From NCBI RefSeq assembly GCF_001485215.1, contig NZ_BBWW01000001.1, positions 4,960,001 to 5,024,000 on the forward strand: DNA of 64,000 bases, read 5' to 3'. The DNA comes from Leptolyngbya sp. NIES-2104. GTDB lineage: Bacteria > Cyanobacteriota > Cyanobacteriia > Leptolyngbyales > Leptolyngbyaceae. Shown one piece after another: positions 32,752-41,553 of the stretch. The notes beneath the pieces are model-generated. The model was not told the DNA's origin, did not search any database, and was given only the letters and a program-made list of their open reading frames with translations. The first letter of the stretch is position 1. Each line of letters opens with the position of its first letter. Position numbers and translations under genes: made by a program.

Positions 32752-33054
32752 ATGTTGAAATCGATTCTCGCTGCTAGTGTTTTATTCGCGACGCTGCCAA
32801 CCGTCAGCCTTGCGGCTCCATCTCAATCCGCTCAAGCAACGCCGCAACCCACGACCGAGGAAATCTATCAAGCCTGTACGCAAAATCGGGCTGAAACCTT
32901 GCCCAATCCCTTTGTTGATGTTTCTCCAAGAGACTGGGCATACAAAGCGGTGTTAACGATGCACTATTGTGGTGCGTTTCGTCGGGCGGCTCCGCGAAGC
33001 TTGTTCGAGCGTCCCCAACAGCCCGCACCACAGCCCTCAGTTCCGCAATCGTGA
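32752..33054 (+). CDS. Small exported protein with partial SLH-like motif
   Basis: 100 residues. Residues 1-22 (MLKSILAASVLFATLPTVSL, then AAP) are a signal peptide. Residues 52-75, NPFVDVSPRDWAYKAVLTMH, resemble the first half of an S-layer homology motif, as in cyanobacterial envelope proteins, and two cysteines (residues 42 and 74) could form a disulfide. The C-terminal tail is Pro-rich (RPQQPAPQPSVPQS). The function is unknown; peptidoglycan or pilin-polysaccharide binding is the usual role of SLH. It overlaps the convergent TPR gene by 18 bp at the 3' ends. Confidence 0.7.
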   Translation: MLKSILAASVLFATLPTVSLAAPSQSAQATPQPTTEEIYQACTQNRAETLPNPFVDVSPRDWAYKAVLTMHYCGAFRRAAPRSLFERPQQPAPQPSVPQS

Positions 33055-35286
33055 TTTACGCTCGGTATAACAGGTGACATAGCTCTGAAGCTGTTGTTTT
33101 CGGAGCTTTCCTGCTTCACCGGGTTCAGGATACTTTGCCACTAGCTGACGGGCAGTCTCAATGCGATCGACTTGAGCCAGTAGCCGAACCGTTTGGATAT
33201 AGGCATCAATCGATCGCGTTTCTTTGCTGTTGAAAATCGCCACGGCTTGATCAAGAATTGCGATCGCGTCTGAAGTTCGATTCCGACTGAGATAAGCCTG
33301 AGCGAGTCCAGGCGCGATCGAGAGATACTCATCGGCGGATTGGTTCGCATACATTAATCCTGCGGCTTGTCGAGCAATGTCTAACTGTCCGACTTGCACT
33401 GCTGAAATCACTAGATTGCTAATGTTCGTCTCTTTGTAAGCTGCTTTCGGAATCTCTTGAAATGTTTTCCAAGCAGGTTCAATCTGTTCTTCGTTGAGAA
33501 ACTCTTGAGCGAGCAGAGCCAGAATGTAGTTCGGAGCAATGCCTGTGTTCGGATTGATTGGAATCGTTTTTGCTGATTTTACCGCAGTTTGACGAGCCGT
33601 TTCAGCCGCTTGTTCTTGTCCGACTTCAATGTATCCGCGTGCGATCGCACCATAAGCTACCGCTTTCAAGTTCGGAGCCGTTAAGCTTTCTGCTGCTTTC
33701 GCCGCCAGCGCAAACGCCGATGGATCTTGTGCTCCAATCTGCATTAAAGTTTCAACTCGTGGAGAACGAATTCCATAACTATCTTGCAGTGGAAGTTGTT
33801 GAGCAAGAGAAAGCGCTTTATTGACGTTTTGTTTTGAGTAAGCCACTGCAAATTGCTGTAATACTCGGAGTCGCTCTTCTGGATCAGTGTTTGGAAACCG
33901 CTGAATCGTGGATTCGATCGCGTCTAATGCTTTAAGATTTTGAGCGATCGGAATTACATAAGCACGGGGTGAAATCAATCCTAAACTCGCAAGCCGTCGA
34001 AATACAGTCGTTGCTTCTGGAACATAGCCTTGCTGGAACGCGATCGAAGCGAGAGAAGCGCCATCATAGATATAACCGCCATCGGTCGTGTTCCAATTTT
34101 TTTGAATCGTTTGAATGAATTGGGCGATCGCTTGATTTGATTTCTGAGTTTGATTGCGTTTGCGGTATTCTCCAGCGATCGCTAGTAAATGATTGGCTCT
34201 CAGTTCCGGTGTATTGAGCAATGGAACAATGCGATCGGGGTTTCCACCTGCTTGAAAGTAAGCTTGAAGGGCACGAGGCGCATCAAAATCGAAGCTTGGA
34301 GTCTTGATTAAATTCCAAGCGTAAGTGAGAAGCTTTGGATTGTTAGAAATGGCTGCTAATACAAGATAGCGATCGTCTTCTGGAAAGCCTGGATTTTTAA
34401 GAATCGTATTGAGATAAGGTTGAGCTTTATCGGGGCGTTTTAGTTGCAGATACAATCGAGTGATGTCTGGATTAATTTGAGTAGCTGGAGCGAATTTTGT
34501 GACTCGATCGACGATTTGTAATGCTTTTGCAGGTTGATTTGCTTCAAGATAAGACTGCGCTAGAGCGAGCGGAACTGTAACTTGGAACAAAGTAAGATTC
34601 TGACCCGGTTGCATTGTCGCTACGATCGCGCTTTCAACCTGACCTAACAAGGCTGAAATTTTCGGGGTTTGCTTGAGTTCCGAAGCGGTGACCAGCAATC
34701 CACCCAATTGAGACGTTCGCGATCGAGCATTCGATTGCTTCAGGCTCGATTGAATCGATCGAGTTAAAACCGTAGTTGCTCGGTCGGGTGCTCCTAATTG
34801 CTGATAGTATTTAGCCACTGCCGCCATTAATCGATACTTAATTTGTTGATCAGAAAGCTGATCAATCCGAGCCGCAAGCTTATCTAAGATACCGAGCAAC
34901 TGTGATTTCTCACTTGGCTTTGAAATTTGGGTTAGCAAAACATCGAATTGTGCTGATGTTGGAGAATCAGGACGAACCGCAAACGGTCTGCCGATCAACC
35001 AGCGATCGAGTGTACTCTGCACAATTGGATTCTGCGCTACCGGAGATTGAGCAATCTCATTCAATTCAGCAAAGGCACGAGAAACGGAATTTGTCGCAAC
35101 GATCGCAGGTAAGGGTTGATTCGGGTAGGGAATTCGCCGCACAATGTCTTCTGCGAACACTTGAGGGCAGCTTGAATTGACTTGACCTTGGGCGGGGACA
35201 ATGGGGAGCGAAGTCGTCAAAAATAGACTGAAAAGAGAAATAAAGAGTAAGCGTTGCCTTTGGCACACGTAAGCGTGTTCGCGCAT
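33037..35286 (-). CDS. Exported helical-repeat (TPR-like) protein
   Basis: About 749 residues starting MREHAYVCQRQRLLFISLFS; a signal peptide with hydrophobic core LLFISLFSLFLTTSLPIV ends near AQGQ. The rest is almost all alpha-helical in TPR-like pairs (QSYLEANQPAKALQIVDRV, EVGQEQAAETARQTAVKSA, AYLSRNRTSDAIAILDQAVA), a solenoid for protein binding in the periplasm. A GTG-initiated frame begins at 35334, but the shorter start gives a better signal peptide. No enzymatic domain is visible. Paralogous proteins of this type are common in cyanobacteria with unknown function. Confidence 0.75.
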   Translation of the reverse strand: MREHAYVCQRQRLLFISLFSLFLTTSLPIVPAQGQVNSSCPQVFAEDIVRRIPYPNQPLPAIVATNSVSRAFAELNEIAQSPVAQNPIVQSTLDRWLIGRPFAVRPDSPTSAQFDVLLTQISKPSEKSQLLGILDKLAARIDQLSDQQIKYRLMAAVAKYYQQLGAPDRATTVLTRSIQSSLKQSNARSRTSQLGGLLVTASELKQTPKISALLGQVESAIVATMQPGQNLTLFQVTVPLALAQSYLEANQPAKALQIVDRVTKFAPATQINPDITRLYLQLKRPDKAQPYLNTILKNPGFPEDDRYLVLAAISNNPKLLTYAWNLIKTPSFDFDAPRALQAYFQAGGNPDRIVPLLNTPELRANHLLAIAGEYRKRNQTQKSNQAIAQFIQTIQKNWNTTDGGYIYDGASLASIAFQQGYVPEATTVFRRLASLGLISPRAYVIPIAQNLKALDAIESTIQRFPNTDPEERLRVLQQFAVAYSKQNVNKALSLAQQLPLQDSYGIRSPRVETLMQIGAQDPSAFALAAKAAESLTAPNLKAVAYGAIARGYIEVGQEQAAETARQTAVKSAKTIPINPNTGIAPNYILALLAQEFLNEEQIEPAWKTFQEIPKAAYKETNISNLVISAVQVGQLDIARQAAGLMYANQSADEYLSIAPGLAQAYLSRNRTSDAIAILDQAVAIFNSKETRSIDAYIQTVRLLAQVDRIETARQLVAKYPEPGEAGKLRKQQLQSYVTCYTERKSRLRN

Positions 35287-35352
35287 ATCAGGAGATTCAA
35301 AGCGAGTAGTATCTTTGAATACGATAAGGCTCACAATGTTTCCAGACGAATG

Positions 35353-36117
35353 CTAATCCAATTCACCGCAGCGGTCACTATCGAGTGTGCCGAAGGCATC
35401 GCGATATCGCTGAAGCATTTCCTCTAGTTCGTCTGCACGTTGGCGTTCTTGTTCTGCACGTTGGCGTTCTTGTTCTGCACGTTGGCGTTCTTGTTCTGCA
35501 CGTTGGCGTTCTTGTTCTGCACGTTGGCGTTCCTCGTCGCGCTGGGCAGCGAGTTCAACTGGAGTCAAAAAGCGATCGCCATTCGGTGCGTACAGATTCA
35601 GAGTGGTGTCATCCACAACAAATCGCACTCCTAATCGTGGACTGATCCACTCTTGAATTTCAGGAATTTCGACCAAATGCTGATCGACTCGTTGTGAACC
35701 GACAAGCTCGTTGCGCTCCGGATCATAAATGTAGTACTCTTCGACTCCATACTGCTGATAAAACAACAGCTTGCGAGACATTTCTGTTGCTGTATTGCTC
35801 GGAGATAGAATTTCAAAGACGACTTGGGCTGGAATGTTGTCTTCTTTCCATTGTTGATAGGAACCTCGATCGCCTTTTGGTCTGCCAAACACAACCATTG
35901 TATCCGGAGCTTGACAGAGCCGATTGTTTCCCTCGACTGGATACCACAACAAATCGCCAGCAATAAACACATTTGGATCGGAAGCGAAGATAATTTCTAA
36001 ATTCTCTTTGATTGTAACAATCCAGCGAAATTGCTTTGTATTATCGGACATCGGCTGACCGTCAGACTCTGGGTAAACAACTTCTGAGGAGGCAGAAATT
36101 CCAGGTTGTACCACCAT
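35353..36117 (-). CDS. Uma2-family (DUF820) PD-(D/E)XK-type nuclease-like protein with coiled-coil tail
   Basis: 254 residues. The restriction-endonuclease-like core spans residues 25-195: FASDPNVFIAGDLLWYPVEG, PDTMVVFGRPKGDRGSYQQW, PAQVVFEILSPSNTATEMSR, then YQQYGVEEYYIYDPERNELV, as in Uma2 proteins that are greatly expanded in cyanobacteria. Residues 200-245 are a coiled-coil tail of EQERQRA heptads coded by a 21-bp tandem repeat. The biological role of the family is unknown; many copies per genome suggest mobile or selfish behaviour. Confidence 0.87.
   Translation of the reverse strand: MVVQPGISASSEVVYPESDGQPMSDNTKQFRWIVTIKENLEIIFASDPNVFIAGDLLWYPVEGNNRLCQAPDTMVVFGRPKGDRGSYQQWKEDNIPAQVVFEILSPSNTATEMSRKLLFYQQYGVEEYYIYDPERNELVGSQRVDQHLVEIPEIQEWISPRLGVRFVVDDTTLNLYAPNGDRFLTPVELAAQRDEERQRAEQERQRAEQERQRAEQERQRAEQERQRADELEEMLQRYRDAFGTLDSDRCGELD
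35434..35536 (-). repeat. 21-bp in-frame tandem repeat in the Uma2 gene
   Basis: The unit TGCACGTTGGCGTTCTTGTT plus C (plus-strand view) is repeated nearly perfectly almost five times (four full copies and one partial). Each encodes EQERQRA, a coiled-coil heptad. Near-identity of copies indicates recent expansion by slippage and makes copy number variable between isolates. Confidence 0.88.
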
Positions 36118-36271
36118 GATGTGAAGTGACCCCCATCTTGCAAGTTCTTTCAGCGTAACATAGCTGCTCGTTCTCGCTTGGCATTTTCGATCGACATTCT
36201 ATTTCTCAGGGTTTTCTGAAACAAATAAGTCGGGCACATTAGGGCTAACCCTATTCACTCCAAAACAACCT

Positions 36272-38680
36272 ATGTGGCGATCGCTTTTGTATCTCAGCTT
36301 GATTGGAGCTTGCATCACTCTCTTCAGTGAGGCACAAGCGCAGATTGTTCCGGACGCAACTTTGAATACTCAAGTCACATCAAACACAATTACAGGCGGC
36401 ACTCGATCCGGGAATAATCTATTTCACAGCTTCCGCGACTTTTCAGTTCCGACCGGCGGTTCAGCCATTTTTGACAATGCGATCGAGGTTGAAAATATCT
36501 TTAGCCGCGTCACCGGAGGAAACATCTCTAACATTGATGGCGTGATTCGGGCAAATGGCACTGCAAATCTATTTTTGCTCAATCCCAATGGCATTATTCT
36601 CGGCAGTCAGGCACAACTCAACATCGGTGGTTCATTTATCGGCACAACAGCACGAGCGATTCAATTTGCGGACGGTAAAAAGCTGAGTGCAGATCCAAGT
36701 GAGCCGCCTTTACTCACGATTAGCGCGCCTGTTGGCTTACAGATGGGACAACAACCCGGAGCAATCCTAATTCAAGGTCAAGGTCACTCGATGCAAATTC
36801 CGAGTACTTTTGCTCCCGTTATGGGTGCTGGACAGGAAACAACTGGATTGCGAGTTAATCCAAATCGCACCTTAGCGCTAATCGGGGGTGAAATTAACCT
36901 AAATGGCGGAATTCTCAGTGCTCCATCCGGTCACATCGAGCTAGGGAGTGTTGCCGATGGTGTTGTGAACTTCACGCCGACTCAGTTTAGCTATGCTGCG
37001 ATCGCATCATTTCGAGACATTCGACTGACCGATAGAGCCGCGATCGATACTACAGGTTTTGGGAATGCGACTGTACAACTTGTAGGGCGCAAAATTGCAA
37101 TCAACAATGGTTCGATCGCGCTCATCGTAAACCAATCACAGCAACCCGGCGGCAATCTGAGGATCATTGCTTCAGAAGCAGTAGAGCTATCCGGTCGCTC
37201 ATCGACTAATCTAGAATTCGGCAGTTTCTTAGTGAGTGATGCCTTTGCTGGATCAAGTGCAAATCTCAGCATTACGACTCCTCGACTTTCCATGTTCGAT
37301 CGTGGAATCGTGCTTGCTCGAACATTCGCGCAGGCAAGCGGAGGCAACATCAGCATCAATGCTTCAGACATTCAAATCGATGGCAAGCTTGACAATTCGC
37401 TTTCACTGCACAGCGGCTTTCTCCCGTCCGCAATGGGCAGCAGTAATATGGGCGAGTTTGTGCTGGCTGTACGTCAGCTTAATTTAACCAACGGTGGCTA
37501 TATCAATGCGTCTACTTTGGGCAGCGGCAGCGGGGCAGGGGTGAGAATTCAAGCCGATACGGTTCAAGTGGATGGAGTCAATTCGCTTGGACAATCGAGC
37601 ATCATCGCAGCAGCGGCATTTTCGAGTGGCAATGCTGGCAACTTGACGATCGAGGCGCGGCAAATTGGTGTCACCGATGGCGGCACTGTGAGTACTGCGA
37701 CTTTCTCAAGCGGTAAAGCTGGAAACGCAACGCTCAACGCCGCAGAATCAATCACCATTACAGGTCGAATCATTCCCAGTCTGTTTTCAACGACCGATGG
37801 CGTGGGTTCATCAGCAAATATCTTACCGCTTGCAGTCCGGCAACTGATTGGACTTCCCGATCGACCCAGCGGAGATTCAGGCGATGTGATCATCACCACA
37901 AATCAACTCACCATCAGAGATGGGGGCGAAATCAAAGTAGACAATCAAGGAACAGGCAATGCGGGAACTATCCGCATCAATGCAAATTCGATCGACCTCA
38001 AGCATCGAGGTGCAATCACAGGTGAAACCACTGCTGGAGTCGGAGGCAACATTTCGCTAGAAGCGCGATCGCTACTATTACGCGATCGTAGTTCGATCAC
38101 AACGACAGCGGGCGGAACCGGAAACGGCGGCAATATCAACATTCAGGTTCCAGTGATTGTAGGGCTTGAAAACAGTGATATTGTTGCAAATGCGATTCAA
38201 GGTCGAGGCGGCAATATCAATATCACGACCGAAGCACTGCTAGGATTGCAATATCGCGATCGCTTAACTGCCGACAATGACATTACGGCGAGTTCCGAAT
38301 TCGGACTCAGTGGCACTGTTCGAGTGAACAATCTTGGGGTTGATCCAAGCAATGGTTTAACTGAGTTAGCAACCAATCTAGTCGATGCCAATCAACAAGT
38401 CGCAGAAGGTTGTTCAACGCATCAAGAAAGTAGTTTTGTAGTGACCGGAAGAGGAGGCATTCCGCAAAACCCAACCGAGCAAGTGAACTTCGATCGACCT
38501 TGGGTGGATTTACGTGATGTTGCCATTAGTGGTCGATCGACTGTTCCTTTCACTCAGCCTAAGCCATTACTTGAAGCAACTTCCTGGTATCGCAATGCTC
38601 AAACTGGAAAAATCGAACTGATCGCTGCTCAGACAATTCAGCCTAACTCTCTTCCTACTTGTGTTGGGATTGCGCCTTAA
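36272..38680 (+). CDS. Two-partner secretion exoprotein (filamentous haemagglutinin N-terminal domain)
   Basis: 802 residues. Residues 1-23 (SLLYLSLIGACITLFSEAQA) are a signal peptide. Residues 25-150 are the TPS domain: [60 protein letters not shown] and NIGGSF, with the NPNG signature. The rest is a long right-handed beta-helix with Asn/Gly-rich turns (GNAGNLTIEARQIGVTDGGT). It would be exported through an outer-membrane TpsB pore not encoded here. It is about half the length of the exoprotein at 58661, with which it shares domain order and a C-terminal VVTGRGGIPQNPTEQ block. Confidence 0.9.
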   Translation: MWRSLLYLSLIGACITLFSEAQAQIVPDATLNTQVTSNTITGGTRSGNNLFHSFRDFSVPTGGSAIFDNAIEVENIFSRVTGGNISNIDGVIRANGTANLFLLNPNGIILGSQAQLNIGGSFIGTTARAIQFADGKKLSADPSEPPLLTISAPVGLQMGQQPGAILIQGQGHSMQIPSTFAPVMGAGQETTGLRVNPNRTLALIGGEINLNGGILSAPSGHIELGSVADGVVNFTPTQFSYAAIASFRDIRLTDRAAIDTTGFGNATVQLVGRKIAINNGSIALIVNQSQQPGGNLRIIASEAVELSGRSSTNLEFGSFLVSDAFAGSSANLSITTPRLSMFDRGIVLARTFAQASGGNISINASDIQIDGKLDNSLSLHSGFLPSAMGSSNMGEFVLAVRQLNLTNGGYINASTLGSGSGAGVRIQADTVQVDGVNSLGQSSIIAAAAFSSGNAGNLTIEARQIGVTDGGTVSTATFSSGKAGNATLNAAESITITGRIIPSLFSTTDGVGSSANILPLAVRQLIGLPDRPSGDSGDVIITTNQLTIRDGGEIKVDNQGTGNAGTIRINANSIDLKHRGAITGETTAGVGGNISLEARSLLLRDRSSITTTAGGTGNGGNINIQVPVIVGLENSDIVANAIQGRGGNINITTEALLGLQYRDRLTADNDITASSEFGLSGTVRVNNLGVDPSNGLTELATNLVDANQQVAEGCSTHQESSFVVTGRGGIPQNPTEQVNFDRPWVDLRDVAISGRSTVPFTQPKPLLEATSWYRNAQTGKIELIAAQTIQPNSLPTCVGIAP

Positions 38681-38795
38681 CATCCTCTGTTCTCGATCTC
38701 AAGTTCCAAATTTGAGCAAACTCAATGCAGCACTATTGGATCTAGCGTACTGCTTTAAGTTACTTCAATTGATGAATACTACAGATTGGAGTCCT

Positions 38796-39113
38796 TCATT
38801 CTCCAATTAAGGTTGGAACTCGATCGTATTCCGTATGGTGACTCTGGATCGCATCCCAAACATCAACTTTCTGCTGTAAATTCAACCAGAGCCGATGCCC
38901 ATTGCCAAACGCTCTCCCAATGCGAATGGCAGCATCGACCGTAATCGGCTCTTCACCTCGAATAATTTCATCCACTGTCTCTTGGGAAAGTCCCAACACT
39001 TCAGCAAACTGAGACTGACTCATCTCAAGCTCATCCAACAGATCTAAAATCACTTCTCCTGGCTGAACAGGTCTTGCCTTTCTGTCATTCATGAGAGTTT
39101 GTGAATCATTCAT
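38796..39113 (-). CDS. higA: HigA-family antitoxin (XRE helix-turn-helix), orphan
   Basis: 105 residues: RPVQPGEVILDLLDELEMSQ, then SQFAEVLGLSQETVDEIIRG and EEPITVDAAIRIGRAFGNGH are the HigA-type helix-turn-helix. In type II systems HigA neutralises the HigB mRNase and represses the operon. No HigB/RelE toxin gene is adjacent: the 79 bp upstream separate it from hicA, and nothing downstream encodes one. It may be a solitary regulator or the remnant of a module. A second Met eight residues in is an alternative start. Confidence 0.85.
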   Translation of the reverse strand: MNDSQTLMNDRKARPVQPGEVILDLLDELEMSQSQFAEVLGLSQETVDEIIRGEEPITVDAAIRIGRAFGNGHRLWLNLQQKVDVWDAIQSHHTEYDRVPTLIGE

Positions 39114-39192
39114 AACCTGAGCTTAGTGAGCGTTCTTTAAATTCAACGTCATAGACACTACTAGAAAGCCACAATCAACACTGAATTTGCGC

Positions 39193-39438
39193 TTATTCGC
39201 TGGTGTAGAAATAAAGAAATAGCTCTTCTTCAGGAATATATTGGCTTGCTTGTCGAAGAATTGTCCTACAGGTTCCGGTATCGAGTTGCTTGTGATTGGG
39301 AACGATCAGCGTTTCGTTTCCCGTCTCTCCAACCCGACGCAGTTTAATGTGGCTTCCTTTCTGACTTTTGACCTCAAATCCAAACGATTCAAGAATTGCA
39401 ATCACATCTGCCGCAGACAACCGTTTCAGTTTAGGCAT
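39193..39438 (-). CDS. hicA: HicA-family toxin, copy 1
   Basis: 81 residues with the HicA double-stranded-RNA-binding-like fold: RLSAADVIAILESFGFEVKS, then QKGSHIKLRR containing the catalytic His of the family, and QLDTGTCRTILRQASQYIPE. HicA cleaves mRNA and tmRNA. The start overlaps the end of hicB by eight bases, as expected for a coupled antitoxin-toxin pair. Confidence 0.9.
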   Translation of the reverse strand: MPKLKRLSAADVIAILESFGFEVKSQKGSHIKLRRVGETGNETLIVPNHKQLDTGTCRTILRQASQYIPEEELFLYFYTSE

Positions 39439-39664
39439 ACTGCGGCACTAGCTCGAACGTCACAATGATTGAAGGTTGAGCCACAACTTGTAACTGATTC
39501 AAATCCTCATCTTCCAGGTATAAAGCAATAGCTTCGCTCAGATTTTGCATGATTTCATCCAAAGTCTGTCCTTGAGTCACGATCGCAAATTCCTCACACT
39601 CTGCAACGTATCCACTTTGATCACCGGGATAAACAGTTGCGTGAATTTTTTCTCGAAGAGTCAT
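39431..39664 (-). CDS. hicB: HicB-family antitoxin, copy 1
   Basis: 77 residues from the ATG at 39664 (MTLREKIHATVYPGDQSGYV). The HicB fold is seen in AECEEFAIVTQGQTLDEIMQ and NLSEAIALYLEDEDL. It neutralises the downstream HicA. There is no C-terminal DNA-binding extension, so repression of its own promoter is doubtful. A longer frame begins at 39745 but overlaps the neighbouring permease gene. Confidence 0.9.
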   Translation of the reverse strand: MTLREKIHATVYPGDQSGYVAECEEFAIVTQGQTLDEIMQNLSEAIALYLEDEDLNQLQVVAQPSIIVTFELVPQYA

Positions 39665-39719
39665 CGATGCTTGCAAGAATTGGATGAATTTAGCGTAGCA
39701 CTTGAATCTTAAACAGGCT

Positions 39720-40538
39720 CTAATTCTTAATTCCAGTCGTCGCAATTCCTCGAATTAGTTGACGCTGACCGATCGAGAAAATGATCACGATCGGAATCGT
39801 CGCAATCACGATCGCAGCCATCAACAATGTCCAACTATTGGTAAACTGCTCTTGAAAACTCGCTAACGCTAACTGCACCGTTCTCAATTCCGGTCGCGTC
39901 GTAAACACTAGCGGCTTAAACAAATCGTTCCATTCCCCGATAAACGTAAACAGAGATAGCGTCACTAGAGCAGGACGAGACAGCGGTAGCATCACTTTCC
40001 AGAGAATCGATAAGCGATCGGCTCCGTCTAACATCGCGGCTTCTTCAAGCTCGATCGGAATTCCCTGGAAAAATTGCCGCATCAGAAAGATTCCGAAACC
40101 GTTGACCGCAGTGGGCAGAATTAACGCGCCATATGTATTAATCAAGTGCCCCCATTTCAGCACGAGAAAAATCGGAATCACCAAAATTTGAAAGGGAATC
40201 ACCAACGTCGCCAGCACAATGAGGAGAATCGCTTGCTTGCCCTGGAATTTTAATCGAGCGAGGGCGTAACCTGCGAGAGCGGAGGTGAAAATTTGGAACA
40301 GCGTCACCGCGATCGCGACCCCGATCGAATTTGCAAACGCCAGCAAGAACTGTCCCCGTTCCCACGCTTCGCGATAATTTTCAAATGACCAACTTGGAGA
40401 ATTGAGGGAACTTCCCGGCGGCTTAAACGACGTAATAAGTACCACAACGAGCGGCAGCAGTATCACTCCTGCCCCGAAAAACAGCAAACTCAGGCTGAGT
40501 GCGCCTTTTAGACTGGGAAACTGCTCTCTATCCTCCAT
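39720..40538 (-). CDS. Carbohydrate ABC transporter permease (MalG family)
   Basis: 272 residues with six membrane segments (first at 15-37) and the binding-protein-dependent transport signature IELEEAAMLDGADRLSILWK, then VMLPLSRPALV (residues 150-180). It would pair with a MalF-type permease, a sugar-binding protein and a MalK ATPase; none of these is linked, as is often the case for sugar transporters in cyanobacteria. The substrate cannot be inferred. The stop codon lies 56 bp upstream of the hicB start used here. Confidence 0.88.
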   Translation of the reverse strand: MEDREQFPSLKGALSLSLLFFGAGVILLPLVVVLITSFKPPGSSLNSPSWSFENYREAWERGQFLLAFANSIGVAIAVTLFQIFTSALAGYALARLKFQGKQAILLIVLATLVIPFQILVIPIFLVLKWGHLINTYGALILPTAVNGFGIFLMRQFFQGIPIELEEAAMLDGADRLSILWKVMLPLSRPALVTLSLFTFIGEWNDLFKPLVFTTRPELRTVQLALASFQEQFTNSWTLLMAAIVIATIPIVIIFSIGQRQLIRGIATTGIKN

Positions 40539-40713
40539 CCCAAACCCCTAAAGAATCGGTCATTTTAGCGCCTCAATGCCCTCTAGTGCAGATATTTTAT
40601 CGATTCTTAGCGTCAACCTCAACCGAAGACGGTAAAGTGAGGAGGGGAAAGAATGGAAAAACCGTACCCAAATCTAACCCTAATTGTTGTCATGACCAGG
40701 AGAAATCGGATCT

Positions 40714-41409
40714 ATGCCCCAACTTGAGGCGACCCCAGAGATTGACTTCCACAGTGAACAATACAAAGATGCCTATAGTCGAATTAACGCGATCGTCATC
40801 GAAGGCGAAGAAGAAGCGCATTCTAATTATCAAAAATTGGCAGAACTCATGCCCGATGACACCGATCAGTTAATGAGTCTGGCACGCATGGAAAACCGCC
40901 ATAAAAAAGGCTTTCAAGCCTGTGGCAAAAATCTAAGCGTTGAGGCAGATATGGATTTTGCCCGCGAGTTTTTCTCCGAGTTGCACAACAATTTCCAGGT
41001 TGCCGCAGCCGAAGGAAAGATCGTCACCTGTCTTTTGATTCAATCGCTGATCATCGAATGTTTCGCGATCTCGGCGTATAACATCTACATCCCGGTTGCG
41101 GATGATTTTGCTCGCAAGATCACCGAAGGCGTAGTGAAAGATGAATATCTGCACCTCAACTACGGCGAAGAATGGCTCAAAGCAAACTTCGAGGCATCGA
41201 AAGCCGAATTGGAAGAAGCAAATAAAGCAAATCTTCCTTTAGTGTGGAAAATGCTGAATCGGGTGGATGCAGATGCTTCGGTGCTCGGCATGGAGCGCGA
41301 AGCGTTGGTCGAAGATTTTATGATTCAATACGGTGAAGCGCTGACGAATATTGGCTTTACGACCCGTGATGTTATGCGGATGTCGGCTCACGGATTGGCA
41401 GCGGTATAA
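40714..41409 (+). CDS. ado: Aldehyde-deformylating oxygenase (cyanobacterial alkane synthase)
   Basis: 231 residues of the ferritin-like di-iron family. Ligands are visible as [19 protein letters not shown] (first Glu), [16 protein letters not shown] (Glu and His), [16 protein letters not shown] (Glu) and [16 protein letters not shown] (Glu and His). The enzyme converts fatty aldehydes from Cn to Cn-1 alkanes and formate using O2 and ferredoxin. It is directly upstream of the acyl-ACP reductase that makes its aldehyde substrate. AGGAG upstream supports the start. It is unique to cyanobacteria. Confidence 0.97.
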   Translation: MPQLEATPEIDFHSEQYKDAYSRINAIVIEGEEEAHSNYQKLAELMPDDTDQLMSLARMENRHKKGFQACGKNLSVEADMDFAREFFSELHNNFQVAAAEGKIVTCLLIQSLIIECFAISAYNIYIPVADDFARKITEGVVKDEYLHLNYGEEWLKANFEASKAELEEANKANLPLVWKMLNRVDADASVLGMEREALVEDFMIQYGEALTNIGFTTRDVMRMSAHGLAAV

Positions 41410-41433
41410 ATGCGATCGCTCACACAAATTTCA

Positions 41434-41468
41434 GACGATGGACTCTGGAATCCCTTGTGTCCATCGTC
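41434..41468 (+). promoter_or_regulatory. Perfect 10-bp hairpin between ado and aar
   Basis: GACGATGGAC (41434-41443) pairs exactly with GTCCATCGTC (41459-41468) across 15 bases, 25 bp after the ado stop. The tract after it (GATTTGTGGCATTTTCTCTT) is only moderately T-rich, so termination would be partial. It may set the ratio of the two enzymes or be a processing site. Confidence 0.5.
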
Positions 41469-41553
41469 GATTTGTGGCATTTTCTCTTTTAAATTCGTTT
41501 ACTTGTTTCGTTATCCATTTCGCCGCCTGGTATCGGGCTTCTTCATACGATCG

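Noticed and set aside
35434-35536. A possible CRISPR array
   Set aside because: The repeats have no spacers and are an in-frame coiled-coil coding repeat. No CRISPR-like array or cas gene was seen anywhere in the window.
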